A stretch of DNA of 64,000 bases from Prolixibacteraceae bacterium UBA6029. Its GTDB lineage: Bacteria; Bacteroidota; Bacteroidia; Bacteroidales; Prolixibacteraceae. Below, in pieces: positions 53,681 to 62,234 of this stretch (positions are counted from its first letter, which is position 1; each line of letters starts with the position of its first letter). Both the position numbers and the translations under genes were made by a program. The notes under the pieces were generated by a model. That model was not told the origin of the DNA. It made no database searches and saw only the letters and a list, made by a program, of their open reading frames with translations. Location: the NCBI GenBank assembly GCA_002429385.1, contig DIZL01000012.1, forward strand, positions 1 through 64,000. The letters run 5' to 3'.

Positions 53681-53760
53681 TGTTCTAATGGTTGTGGTGG
53701 TTATGGTGGTTATTTCCCGGCTACTTGATGACCATTACAACTACTACAACCATTACAACA
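53681..53760. repeat. Word-repeat hairpin before the last GH10 gene
   Basis: Left arm 53681-53714 (iterated GGTTGTGGT and GGTTATGGT) pairs with 53727-53760 (iterated ACAACTACT and ACAACCATT) at 26 of 34 positions. Similar words build the hairpin at 63500-63575. It lies 15 bases after the GH43 stop. Confidence 0.75.
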
Positions 53761-53777
53761 TTTTAAACTAATTACTG

Positions 53778-56687
53778 ATGATGAGATTCTTGTGTTTTTT
53801 TGTACTGACATTTTTTATTTCGTATAGTAACATACAGGGCCAGACTGCCTGGTATAACACCGCCCAAAGTCGTATTGACACTCTGCGAAAGGGTAGTTTT
53901 ACTGTCAGGATTATAGATAATCTAGGGAATCCGGTTATTGATAGTGTAAAGGTTATTCATAAAAAGCACGAGTTTTCGTGGGGAACTGCCTATGATTTAA
54001 ATTCCGGCAGCAACAGCGGTGCTACCAATATTGGCTATGCAAGTGGTACTATCTCGTCTGCTTTTGGTGATCCGGCGCTCTATACTACCGAACGGTGGGG
54101 AAAATATGTAGCCTATGATTTACCGGCTGTTGCAGGAAATAATTACAAACTAACCATTCTGCTGGCAGAGCTTTACTTCACCTCGGCCAATTCTCGTTTG
54201 TTTAATGTTTACGTTAATGGGCTTAGGGTAATCCAGAATCTTGATAAGTATGCATTGGCAGGAGGGAAAAATATTGCCTGTGATACGATTCTTGATGTAC
54301 ATGCCACATCCAGTAAAATAAAAATTGAATGTTATGCCTCAAAAGATAATGCTTCCATAAATGGGATTGCATTGGTTGAGGTGAACGGCAGTTCAGGCCT
54401 GTATCTGAAGTGTGGCAATGGAGTTACGGTAAATGGCCGGGTTTATAAAGCAGATAATACCTACATTAATACTTCAGCCGCTTCTTTACTTCCGTCTGAT
54501 GATGACTGGTCCAAATCGGTCATGTTGAAATACTGCTATTCCGGGGTTTGCGGGAATCAGTTCAAATGGAGTGGGATTGAACCTTCAGGGGCGAATATCC
54601 TCAATTATGCGCCTTTCGATTATACCTTCGGCTGGTACACGTCAGTCGGATTTGAGATGAGGGCGCATAACCTGCTTTGGGGTGGGAACAACAGTACCGA
54701 TTACCATTGTATCCCGCAATGGGTGATGAATTTGTCGTCGAACCCAAAAGCAATGTACGCAGCCTGTAAAAACAGGGTAATAAGGGAGGTCACACGTTAC
54801 AAGGGAAAGATTAAAGAATACGATGTTTTGAACGAACCTACCCATGCCAATTATTTACAGAAGATTGTGGGTGATTCTATCGATTGGAACTGTTTTAAAT
54901 GGGCGCATGAAGCTGACCCTGATGCCCGTTTGTATGTCAACGATTATAACATCATCGAATATCAGGATCAAACCAACAACTTTATCACGCTGGTGAAAAA
55001 GATGCTGCAAAATGGCGCTCCCGTTTCCGGTATCGGAACTCAGTGTCATATTGGAAGCAGTGTCGATCTTGTAAACTTCAAGAGCCGTTTCGATCAGCTT
55101 GGACAATTTGGCCTCCCGGTAAAAATAACCGAATTTGACATGGGCGCAAAGTCTCTGACCGAACAGCAATATGCCGCTGAAGTTTCAAAAATGATGCGCC
55201 TTGCATTTTCGCATCCTTCTATTGAGGGTTTTATCTTCTGGGGACTTAGTGAACCGACCTGGGTTCCTGCGTCAATTATCAATCTGATAAGAGAAGACAA
55301 AACGTCCAAACTGGCAGCGGACTCCCTTTACCATCTTGTCCATGAGGTATGGACCACAAAACTTACCGGTGAAACCAATATTACCGGGAACTACCCTTTC
55401 AATGGTTATTATGGCGATTATGATGTATTGGTTAAAGTAAACGATCATTGGGAAAAACATACAATTTCGTGCAGGAAATCGGATAAAGGCAAAAGCTTTG
55501 AACTGGTATTGGGAAATGGAGTCGTTTGCAGCCCCAAACTCATCAGAGTGAAAAATGTTGCTCCCAATCAGGTTTTCCTGACCTTTGACAAAAAGATGAC
55601 TGACCCTTCGAAGGAGGTGAGTAATTTCAAGATATTCGATTCTAAACTGAATTATATTCTCTCAGCGGCTTTAAAATCAGGCGATTCAACTACTGTCGTT
55701 CTAACTACAGGTTCGGTGATCGGAGTGAAAGACTATTTACCGGTTTCGTATTTAAAAGGTAGCCTAAAATCAGCAGATGGAGGCATCCTTGAGATTTTCG
55801 GGGCTACAACCGATGCTTCATTGGTGCCTTCATTCGTATCCTCGAAGACCGATAAAAGTGGAAAGACGGTAAGTATCCTTTTCGACAGGAAACTTATCGA
55901 CATATCGGTTTCTGCTTCTGATTTCAAAGTGAAAGTAAATGCTGTAGAATATCCTGTAACCCAGACCCGTCTGAGTGCCACAAAAGATTCTGTGGTGGTC
56001 ACCCTGGGCAATCAAATAACACGAAGCACGGATGTTGTGAAAGTTTCTTATTTGGCAGGAAGTCTGTTAACGACCAATCAGAAATATGTAACATCCTTTG
56101 ACGAAAAAACTGCAACAAACAATTTGTCGGTACCTGAACTCTTATCCGCTAAAACGGATTCTCAGGGCAAAACGATACAGGTTGGATTCGATCAAACTCT
56201 TTTTCTTTCACAGGATGAGGCGTTAAACTTTCTGGTTACCTCCAATGGCAAAAACATTGCGGTTACGGCTGCTGTAATTTCCTCTGACTATAAAAATATT
56301 CTGGTGACCTTGTCCACCCCTGCTCCCAGAGGCGAGACGGTTAATATATCCTATGTGCCTGGGTCATTGTCTTCGAAAATTGGTGTTTCGGTTCCTGCAT
56401 TTTCAACAGCAGTGACAAACTTCAGTATGGTTGTGGCAGCGATTGAAACGAGTACCCCGGAGTCGACGGTTTACCCGAATCCATGTACCGATCAGTTGAA
56501 TGTTGTAAATGCTGACCAATTTGAGTCGTTTTCAATCTGCAATATACCCGGAAAGATTCTTATCCAGGGAACGTTAAAAAAGGATGAAACGGCTATAATT
56601 AATACCGTATCGTTGAAAAATGGAATGTATTTCCTGAAGCTTTCAAACGAAAAGAAAAGCATAGTGTATAAGGTGGTAAAACACTGA
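53778..56687 (+). CDS. GH10 xylanase with inserted malectin-like domain and T9SS tail
   Basis: This secreted endo-xylanase has 969 residues and the signal peptide ends at NIQGQ. The GH10 barrel begins ~40 and ends ~525, with acid/base E353 in VLNEPTHAN and nucleophile E452 in ITEFDMG. A malectin-like domain interrupts it at ~76-235. Three SwmB-like Ig repeats follow at ~550-880. The last ~75 residues are a type IX secretion sorting domain (VYPNPCTDQLNVV..LKNGMYFLKL). It is exported across the outer membrane and probably surface-anchored. The inserted domain has a permuted order (see findings). Last gene of the locus. Confidence 0.93.
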   Translation: MMRFLCFFVLTFFISYSNIQGQTAWYNTAQSRIDTLRKGSFTVRIIDNLGNPVIDSVKVIHKKHEFSWGTAYDLNSGSNSGATNIGYASGTISSAFGDPALYTTERWGKYVAYDLPAVAGNNYKLTILLAELYFTSANSRLFNVYVNGLRVIQNLDKYALAGGKNIACDTILDVHATSSKIKIECYASKDNASINGIALVEVNGSSGLYLKCGNGVTVNGRVYKADNTYINTSAASLLPSDDDWSKSVMLKYCYSGVCGNQFKWSGIEPSGANILNYAPFDYTFGWYTSVGFEMRAHNLLWGGNNSTDYHCIPQWVMNLSSNPKAMYAACKNRVIREVTRYKGKIKEYDVLNEPTHANYLQKIVGDSIDWNCFKWAHEADPDARLYVNDYNIIEYQDQTNNFITLVKKMLQNGAPVSGIGTQCHIGSSVDLVNFKSRFDQLGQFGLPVKITEFDMGAKSLTEQQYAAEVSKMMRLAFSHPSIEGFIFWGLSEPTWVPASIINLIREDKTSKLAADSLYHLVHEVWTTKLTGETNITGNYPFNGYYGDYDVLVKVNDHWEKHTISCRKSDKGKSFELVLGNGVVCSPKLIRVKNVAPNQVFLTFDKKMTDPSKEVSNFKIFDSKLNYILSAALKSGDSTTVVLTTGSVIGVKDYLPVSYLKGSLKSADGGILEIFGATTDASLVPSFVSSKTDKSGKTVSILFDRKLIDISVSASDFKVKVNAVEYPVTQTRLSATKDSVVVTLGNQITRSTDVVKVSYLAGSLLTTNQKYVTSFDEKTATNNLSVPELLSAKTDSQGKTIQVGFDQTLFLSQDEALNFLVTSNGKNIAVTAAVISSDYKNILVTLSTPAPRGETVNISYVPGSLSSKIGVSVPAFSTAVTNFSMVVAAIETSTPESTVYPNPCTDQLNVVNADQFESFSICNIPGKILIQGTLKKDETAIINTVSLKNGMYFLKLSNEKKSIVYKVVKH

Positions 56688-56821
56688 TTTGGGTAATGGG
56701 GTTGCCGGAGCGACCGGAATATTTATCAGCTAGACTCCTAAGTAGATGACTTACCAGACGGTTGGGAATCTGAAGCATATATACCTGGGGTAGGAGAAAT
56801 ACTCCAGGTATTATTGCTACC

Positions 56822-58996
56822 TTAATTTCCAGTGTGTTCACCCATCATCTTGTTGTAATGCTCCATACGATTTGTCTTTTCAAAAATATCTTTGAAAACA
56901 CGTAGATAGTATTCACTGTCAAATGTTCCGGATAAACCGTCATTGACCTCATCCGGGCTTGCAATGGACCAGGATAATAATGCCCTTGCAACCCTTTTAT
57001 CCTTCTGATCCAGTTTACTGACCAGATCATCCGAAGCAATCCCTCCAAAGGCATTAAAATAGGTCTCGATGATCCGCCTCAGGGTAATATCCAGGGTTAT
57101 GCTGTCGGCATTCTCTTTCACCTCCCGCCACAGAAGCTCGTAGGAGTTTCTGATCGGATTGTGGTCATAGTGAACGATGGTGGAGAAGTCATTTTCCTTC
57201 CGAAGGATCCAAAAGGTCTCGTCATTTAATTTCTCCAGGCCATTCTCATTTGTATAGCTGACTTCCGTATGAAAATTAACATTGTGGGTAAGGACAATAA
57301 TTTGCTTGATTGTACTCTTACCGGACCGGATATCCTCAATGATATTTCGGATCAGGTGGCTGACAATAAACAATGCATCGCCATCCAGGCTCGAAATGGG
57401 GTCATCGAATACCACAATCCTATCGGTAAGGATGGAATCCCGTTCAATGCTTCCCTTCAGGAGATGGTAGAAATATAGAAAAGTGATCACGGTCTTTTCG
57501 CCTTCGCTTAAGGTGCGTTCAACGCGCTCTCCATTGAGCCGCGTGATCTGATAACTGCCTTTTTCTTCGGTTGCTTCTTCCAGTTTAAAGCCTGTAAACC
57601 CAAATTTGCCCAATAAGGCATTGATTTCTGTTTTTGTCTGTACAATATTGGTCCCCAGGATTTCCAGTTTTGCGATCTCATCCTTTAGCAGTCGTAATCG
57701 TCCTTCGTTTTCACTGATGCTCATTTCATGGCCCTCAATGGCTTTTGCTGTAGTTGCGCAGTCAGACTGGTATCGTTGATAAACAGTCTTTAATTGTTCT
57801 GTCACATAGCGCCAGACCTCCCCGGTTAGCTGAGCGCTTTCGCGTGACAGGTTTTTAACCGTATCATTGTGAACCGCTATTTTATTCCTTGCAGTTTGAA
57901 TAAGTTCGTTGATATGCTCCATTTCTTGTTTAATGGAATCGAGAACAATTACACTTGCAGGTTCTTTTATTTTGGCATCTATTTTCCCCTTGTTGGCCTG
58001 AACTTTCAGGATCAGCACCCTTTTGATTTCTTCCAAACGAACATGATCTATCATGTCGTTTCTGGAGTTTAACAGGGTCTCCACATCCAGGACGATCTCT
58101 GCTGTTTGATTGGAATACGCTGTCTTTTGATTCTGAAGTGTTTTCAGTTGAGCCAGATAGGTTTCATCAAAATACTCATTAAGCTGCTGTTCCAGATTCT
58201 GAGGTGCCTTCTGTTGACAGAAAGGACAGGAATCATCTTTACCCGAATAATAGGCCAGCCCTTGTTTAACCCAATCGCTATTTCCCAATTTCCTGATCAT
58301 CGAAGCAATATCCACGTCTTCTTTTCCGATGATCCGTCTTCCCCATATTTCGTTGGTTTCTATCGCCTGCAATGAGTGATAGTGAATCAATGCGATATCC
58401 GCCCTGAGCTCCGTCGAGCCAGAATAAATGCTGGCCGCTTTTTCCTTTAAAACAGCAAGGTCCAGTAATGCAGAGGTATTCTGAAGCTCCGCCTTACACC
58501 GCTCTCTAAACGTATTTTTAATGGCGCAACCCTTAAATGCAGGTTTAAAAGTATCTTTCAGCTGGGTGTAAATTTTCCAGCAGTCTTCCGTAAAACGGGC
58601 TTCGGTGAATGCATTGTCCGCATTGTATTTTTCAATGGCGGATATATCCCTGATGATATCCTTATCCAGTTTCTCAATTTCTGATTTCTTTGCTTCAATG
58701 ATTTCTTTGGCATCTTTTTCACCTTTACCCAGAGTAAATATCCCTTTTTGAAATCTGCTTCTCCCGAAATTATCATCTATAAAAGTCCGGTTGTACACAA
58801 AGGATTTCAATGCCCGGTTATTCTTCCATGCAATCTGACATTGCGGATATTTGTTTCGGTCTGCAACGACATTTGAAATGGTAGTCTTGCCACTTCCGTT
58901 TGGGCCATAAATAAAATTAATCTCTTTCAGTCCATTCACTGTCACCCCGGTGTGATCGAAACAGGCGCAGTCTTTAATTTGAATTTCGGTTATCAT
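56822..58996 (-). CDS. Coiled-coil AAA ATPase with zinc hook (AAA_13, RloC/PrrC-like)
   Basis: This SMC-like ATPase has 724 residues. Walker A is GPNGSGKTT (~32-40), long coiled coils span ~105-200 and ~285-460, and a zinc-hook CPFC lies at the apex (DDSCPFCQQ). The signature is TLSEGEKT and Walker B is IVVFDDPISSLD. RloC and PrrC anticodon nucleases share this plan and carry an Arg-x3-Glu...His triad C-terminally. Here RRIIE could be Arg-x3-Glu, but I find no histidine at the expected distance. It stands alone between the xylan locus and a giant hairpin. DNA damage or phage defence is plausible, and unproven. Confidence 0.85.
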   Translation of the reverse strand: MITEIQIKDCACFDHTGVTVNGLKEINFIYGPNGSGKTTISNVVADRNKYPQCQIAWKNNRALKSFVYNRTFIDDNFGRSRFQKGIFTLGKGEKDAKEIIEAKKSEIEKLDKDIIRDISAIEKYNADNAFTEARFTEDCWKIYTQLKDTFKPAFKGCAIKNTFRERCKAELQNTSALLDLAVLKEKAASIYSGSTELRADIALIHYHSLQAIETNEIWGRRIIGKEDVDIASMIRKLGNSDWVKQGLAYYSGKDDSCPFCQQKAPQNLEQQLNEYFDETYLAQLKTLQNQKTAYSNQTAEIVLDVETLLNSRNDMIDHVRLEEIKRVLILKVQANKGKIDAKIKEPASVIVLDSIKQEMEHINELIQTARNKIAVHNDTVKNLSRESAQLTGEVWRYVTEQLKTVYQRYQSDCATTAKAIEGHEMSISENEGRLRLLKDEIAKLEILGTNIVQTKTEINALLGKFGFTGFKLEEATEEKGSYQITRLNGERVERTLSEGEKTVITFLYFYHLLKGSIERDSILTDRIVVFDDPISSLDGDALFIVSHLIRNIIEDIRSGKSTIKQIIVLTHNVNFHTEVSYTNENGLEKLNDETFWILRKENDFSTIVHYDHNPIRNSYELLWREVKENADSITLDITLRRIIETYFNAFGGIASDDLVSKLDQKDKRVARALLSWSIASPDEVNDGLSGTFDSEYYLRVFKDIFEKTNRMEHYNKMMGEHTGN

Positions 58997-59134
58997 CGCT
59001 AAATCATAAAATACGAATAAATATACAAAACTAAATGATTTTATTAGCCAATATACCTGATAAAATATAATTTTGGATAAGCGTTTTTCATTTTGGAATG
59101 ATTGTCATGCTCCTTTCCCCAGGCTTTTGAATCT

Positions 59135-59395
59135 CTATTTCCATACTATCCTGTTAGGAATCCTTCTGTTCTCTGTCATACCTCTTTCATACCTCTTTCA
59201 TACCTCTTTCAGTACAAATTCGTAACAAATTCGTAACAAATACAATACAAATTCGATACAAATACGTATATGTTCGAATTTGTATCGAATTTGTATTGTA
59301 TTTGTTACGAATTTGTACTGAAAGAGGTATGAAAGAGGTATGAAAGAGGTATGAAAGAGAACAGAAGGATTCCTAACGGGATAGTATGGAAATAG
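59135..59395. repeat. Giant near-perfect inverted repeat
   Basis: Left arm 59135-59263 and right arm 59278-59395 are reverse complements with only two mismatches. The left arm has one extra 11-base unit (CGTAACAAATT), and the loop is 14 bases. Each arm contains three TCATACCTCTT units and several ACAAATTCGTA-like units, all about 11 bases long. No coding content. As RNA it would be a ~118-bp duplex. Confidence 0.95.
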
Positions 59396-59931
59396 GGGAG
59401 ATGAGCCTAAGAAATACATGAAGCGGTTCGGTTGAATGGCCTGAGCTGCCAACTCCGGTTGTATATATTTACCTGATCTTTTGTTTCAAAGGTAAGGGAG
59501 AAAACAGAATGATTTCACAAAGATACATCAACGGAAAAATGTCATCCAGATATAGCAGATAAATGGCATGACCAGACTTGCCAGATAAGAGACAGTACCA
59601 ATGAAACCGGAATTATGCAGGTTTGTATCCTCGTCTGAATTAACTTCTTCTGATTGAGTTGTATGAATCATGATATATTTATTTTAAAGATTTGTAAACA
59701 GGATATTGAAAGATTACTAAACTACTCCTGCAAAGATGAGAGCATTGAAAGGTAATTTGTTACATAATTCATTGAAAGAGTTACACAATTCATTTATTAT
59801 TAGAATAGGCTTTGTTGTTCTTTCGGGAGCCTTATATGAATACGATCTGCCAGTAGTTGATCCACTTAGCGACAGATCGGTAAAGACAGGTTTAGAACGT
59901 GTTTAATAACAGACGAATTTGATTTGTTTGT

Positions 59932-59943
59932 TTAAACGTTTAA
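59932..59943. promoter_or_regulatory. LacI-type operator palindrome
   Basis: TTAAACGTTTAA is a perfect 12-bp palindrome with the central CG typical of LacI-family operators. It lies 70 bases before the lacI-type gene, which suggests autoregulation and control of the downstream cluster. Confidence 0.6.
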
Positions 59944-60013
59944 GCATATTTTTAAATCATAAAATATTAAAGAGTAGATAGAACAATGAACGAATAATCT
60001 GAACCGCTAAATA

Positions 60014-61024
60014 ATGTCTAAGAGAGTATCATTAAAGGATATAGCTGAAAATGTAGGTGTTTCGATTGCCTTGGTTTCATATGTCATGAACGGACAGGAA
60101 AAGCAAAAAAGGGTTGGAGCTGATGTGGTGGAACGAATCAGGGAGGTTGCCCGTGAACTCAATTACAAGCCCAACCAGATTGCCCAAAGCCTGAGAACGG
60201 GGTCTACCAAAACAATCGGATTAATCGTTGGCGACATCTCGAACCCTTTCTTTGGCAACATAGCCAGGGTAATCGAAGATGAGGCCATCAAACATGGGTA
60301 CACCGTCATATTTGGCAGTGCGGATGAAGATCTGCATAAATCGGCCTCATTGGTAGAGACACTGATAAACAGGCAGGTCGATGGATTCATCATAGCCCCC
60401 GCCGAAGGAACTTCATTACAGATTAAAGCGCTTCAGGAAAAAAAGACTCCACTGGTACTTATCGACCGGTATTTTGATGAAGTGCCGACGAATTATGTCG
60501 TCCTTAATAATTTCGATGCCTCCTATGATGCCATTACCCATTTGATCGGAAACGGTTACCGTAGGATCGGGATGATCGCTTATCAGTCAACCTTAATCCA
60601 CATGCAGGAACGAATCAGGGGGTACAAGGAAGCGATGTCTGATAATAATCTTAAAAATGCAATTCGTATTGAAGAAGTACGGTACGACTATATTAACTCA
60701 GATATGGAAAAAGCCATGCATAAATTAATGGATGGTAAGAATAAAATTGACGCTTTGTTTTTTGCCACCAACGCGTTAACCATATCCGGCCTGTATCTTA
60801 TTAAAAAGCTTAATTTAAAAATACCTGAAGATCTGGCGATCATTGGATTTGACGGAAATGCGGCATTTGATTTTTTCAGTACGCCCTTATCGTATATCGA
60901 ACAACCTATTGAAGAAATGGGCGTTGAAGCGGTAAGAGTCCTGGTGGAGCAGATCGACGGATCGGATGAAATTGCAAATATTCAGTTACGACATACGTTA
61001 ATTAAACGGGGGTCGAGTTTATAA
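60014..61024 (+). CDS. LacI-family transcriptional regulator
   Basis: This sugar-responsive repressor has 336 residues. The helix-turn-helix and hinge are at the N-terminus (VSLKDIAENVGVSIALVSYVMNG, split as VSLKDIAENVGVS and IALVSYVMNG; hinge NQIAQSLRTG). The periplasmic-binding-protein-like effector domain starts IGLIVGDISNPFF. The gene starts 70 bases after a candidate operator and precedes the GH172 gene by 18 bases, so it is probably in the same operon. The effector is unknown. Confidence 0.93.
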   Translation: MSKRVSLKDIAENVGVSIALVSYVMNGQEKQKRVGADVVERIREVARELNYKPNQIAQSLRTGSTKTIGLIVGDISNPFFGNIARVIEDEAIKHGYTVIFGSADEDLHKSASLVETLINRQVDGFIIAPAEGTSLQIKALQEKKTPLVLIDRYFDEVPTNYVVLNNFDASYDAITHLIGNGYRRIGMIAYQSTLIHMQERIRGYKEAMSDNNLKNAIRIEEVRYDYINSDMEKAMHKLMDGKNKIDALFFATNALTISGLYLIKKLNLKIPEDLAIIGFDGNAAFDFFSTPLSYIEQPIEEMGVEAVRVLVEQIDGSDEIANIQLRHTLIKRGSSL

Positions 61025-61042
61025 ACCAATGAATATAAACAC

Positions 61043-62203
61043 ATGAAAAAACTATTACTAGTCCTGACAATCAGCTTTCTGGCAGTATGGAATGCTTCTT
61101 CACAATCCACATTTAACGGTTTGGATATGAACATGGGCAATCTGTCCAGATTATCCAACGCGAAGACCCGTTCAATCAGTCCTGAAAATTATACGGGAGA
61201 AAAGGGTAAGGGCGGGATGGCCAGTCTGGAAGATAAAGACAAATCCAATGTGGCCAATGCCAGTCATGCGGCCCGCGATTTGGGACAAGGCTGGAAAGTA
61301 AATCCTTTTGTCCGCATCCAGCCGGGAGAGACCTTTACGATGGCCAACATCGAAGGTATGGGCGCCATTCAGCACATCTGGATGACTCCGACGGGAAACT
61401 GGCGGTTCTCCATTCTTCGCATATACTGGGACGATGAAACTGAACCTTCAGTAGAGTGTCCCGTGGGCGACTTCTTCGGCATGGGCTGGAACGAATATGC
61501 ACCGCTTAATTCACTGGCTGTATGTGTAAATCCCGGAAGCGCTTTCAACTGCTATTGGGTCATGCCTTTCCGTAAAAAATGCAGGATCACCATGGAAAAC
61601 ATCAATGTGAAGGAACCCATGACTTTATATTATCAGGTGGATTATACCCTTACCGATGTGCCAACTGATGCAGCTTATTTTCATGCCCAGTTCAGGCGTC
61701 AGAATCCTACGGATAATTCAATCTATACCATTGCCGACAATATCAGGGGAAAGGGTCAGTTTGTAGGTGTCTACCTGGCCTGGGGTGTGAACAACAACGG
61801 CTGGTGGGGCGAAGGTGAGATCAAGTTCTTTATAGACGGCGACGGCAAGTATCCCACTATTTGCGGAACGGGAACCGAAGATTATTTCTGCGGGTCTTAT
61901 AATTTTGAGCGCAACGGGCAGTATAAGGAATTCTGTACACCCTACAGCGGTCTTCCCCAGGTTATCCGTCCCGACGGAACCTACAAATCGCAGCAACGGT
62001 TTGGGCTTTACCGCTGGCACATTATGGATCCGATACGCTTTGAGAAAGACCTGAAGATTACCATCCAGGATTTGGGATGGCATCTGGATGGCCGGTATTT
62101 GAAACAGCAATCCGATATATCTTCAGTCTGTTACTGGTATCAGACCGATCCGCACGGTAATTTCCCCAGGCTGCCTGACTGGCAAAGTCTTGAGGTAAAC
62201 TAA
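61043..62203 (+). CDS. DUF2961/GH172-like glycosidase
   Basis: This exported protein of 386 residues has signal peptide LLLVLTISFLAVWNASS. The jelly-roll DUF2961 core has MGAIQHIWMT, PVGDFFGMGWNEY, GEGEIKFFIDGDG and GTGTEDYFCGSY. The family contains GH172 enzymes that act on D-arabinofuranosides and D-fructofuranosides. The glutamates in GEGEIKF and GTEDYF are the likely catalytic pair, by recall. The substrate here is unknown. It is the first enzyme of the LacI cluster. Confidence 0.9.
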   Translation: MKKLLLVLTISFLAVWNASSQSTFNGLDMNMGNLSRLSNAKTRSISPENYTGEKGKGGMASLEDKDKSNVANASHAARDLGQGWKVNPFVRIQPGETFTMANIEGMGAIQHIWMTPTGNWRFSILRIYWDDETEPSVECPVGDFFGMGWNEYAPLNSLAVCVNPGSAFNCYWVMPFRKKCRITMENINVKEPMTLYYQVDYTLTDVPTDAAYFHAQFRRQNPTDNSIYTIADNIRGKGQFVGVYLAWGVNNNGWWGEGEIKFFIDGDGKYPTICGTGTEDYFCGSYNFERNGQYKEFCTPYSGLPQVIRPDGTYKSQQRFGLYRWHIMDPIRFEKDLKITIQDLGWHLDGRYLKQQSDISSVCYWYQTDPHGNFPRLPDWQSLEVN

Positions 62204-62234
62204 TTGAGAAATTAAACCCTTAAAATAAAAGCAC

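Larger units (their letters stand above)
58997..60013. other. 1-kb gap with giant hairpin and LacI operator
   Basis: The gap holds a ~260-base inverted repeat at 59135-59395. Otherwise it is AT-rich, with a pair of short direct repeats, GTTACA..AATTCATT, at 59760-59795. Near the right end is a LacI-type palindrome. The 84-codon frame crossing the hairpin (59198-59452, minus) is an artefact of repeated words. Confidence 0.65.

Noticed and set aside
59180..59350. CRISPR array
   Set aside because: The 11-base units are contiguous with no spacers, and the arms are inverted copies. No cas genes are nearby.
59198..59452. 84-codon minus-strand frame across the giant hairpin
   Set aside because: The translation simply mirrors 11-base repeat words, giving tandem RICYEFVL-like strings.
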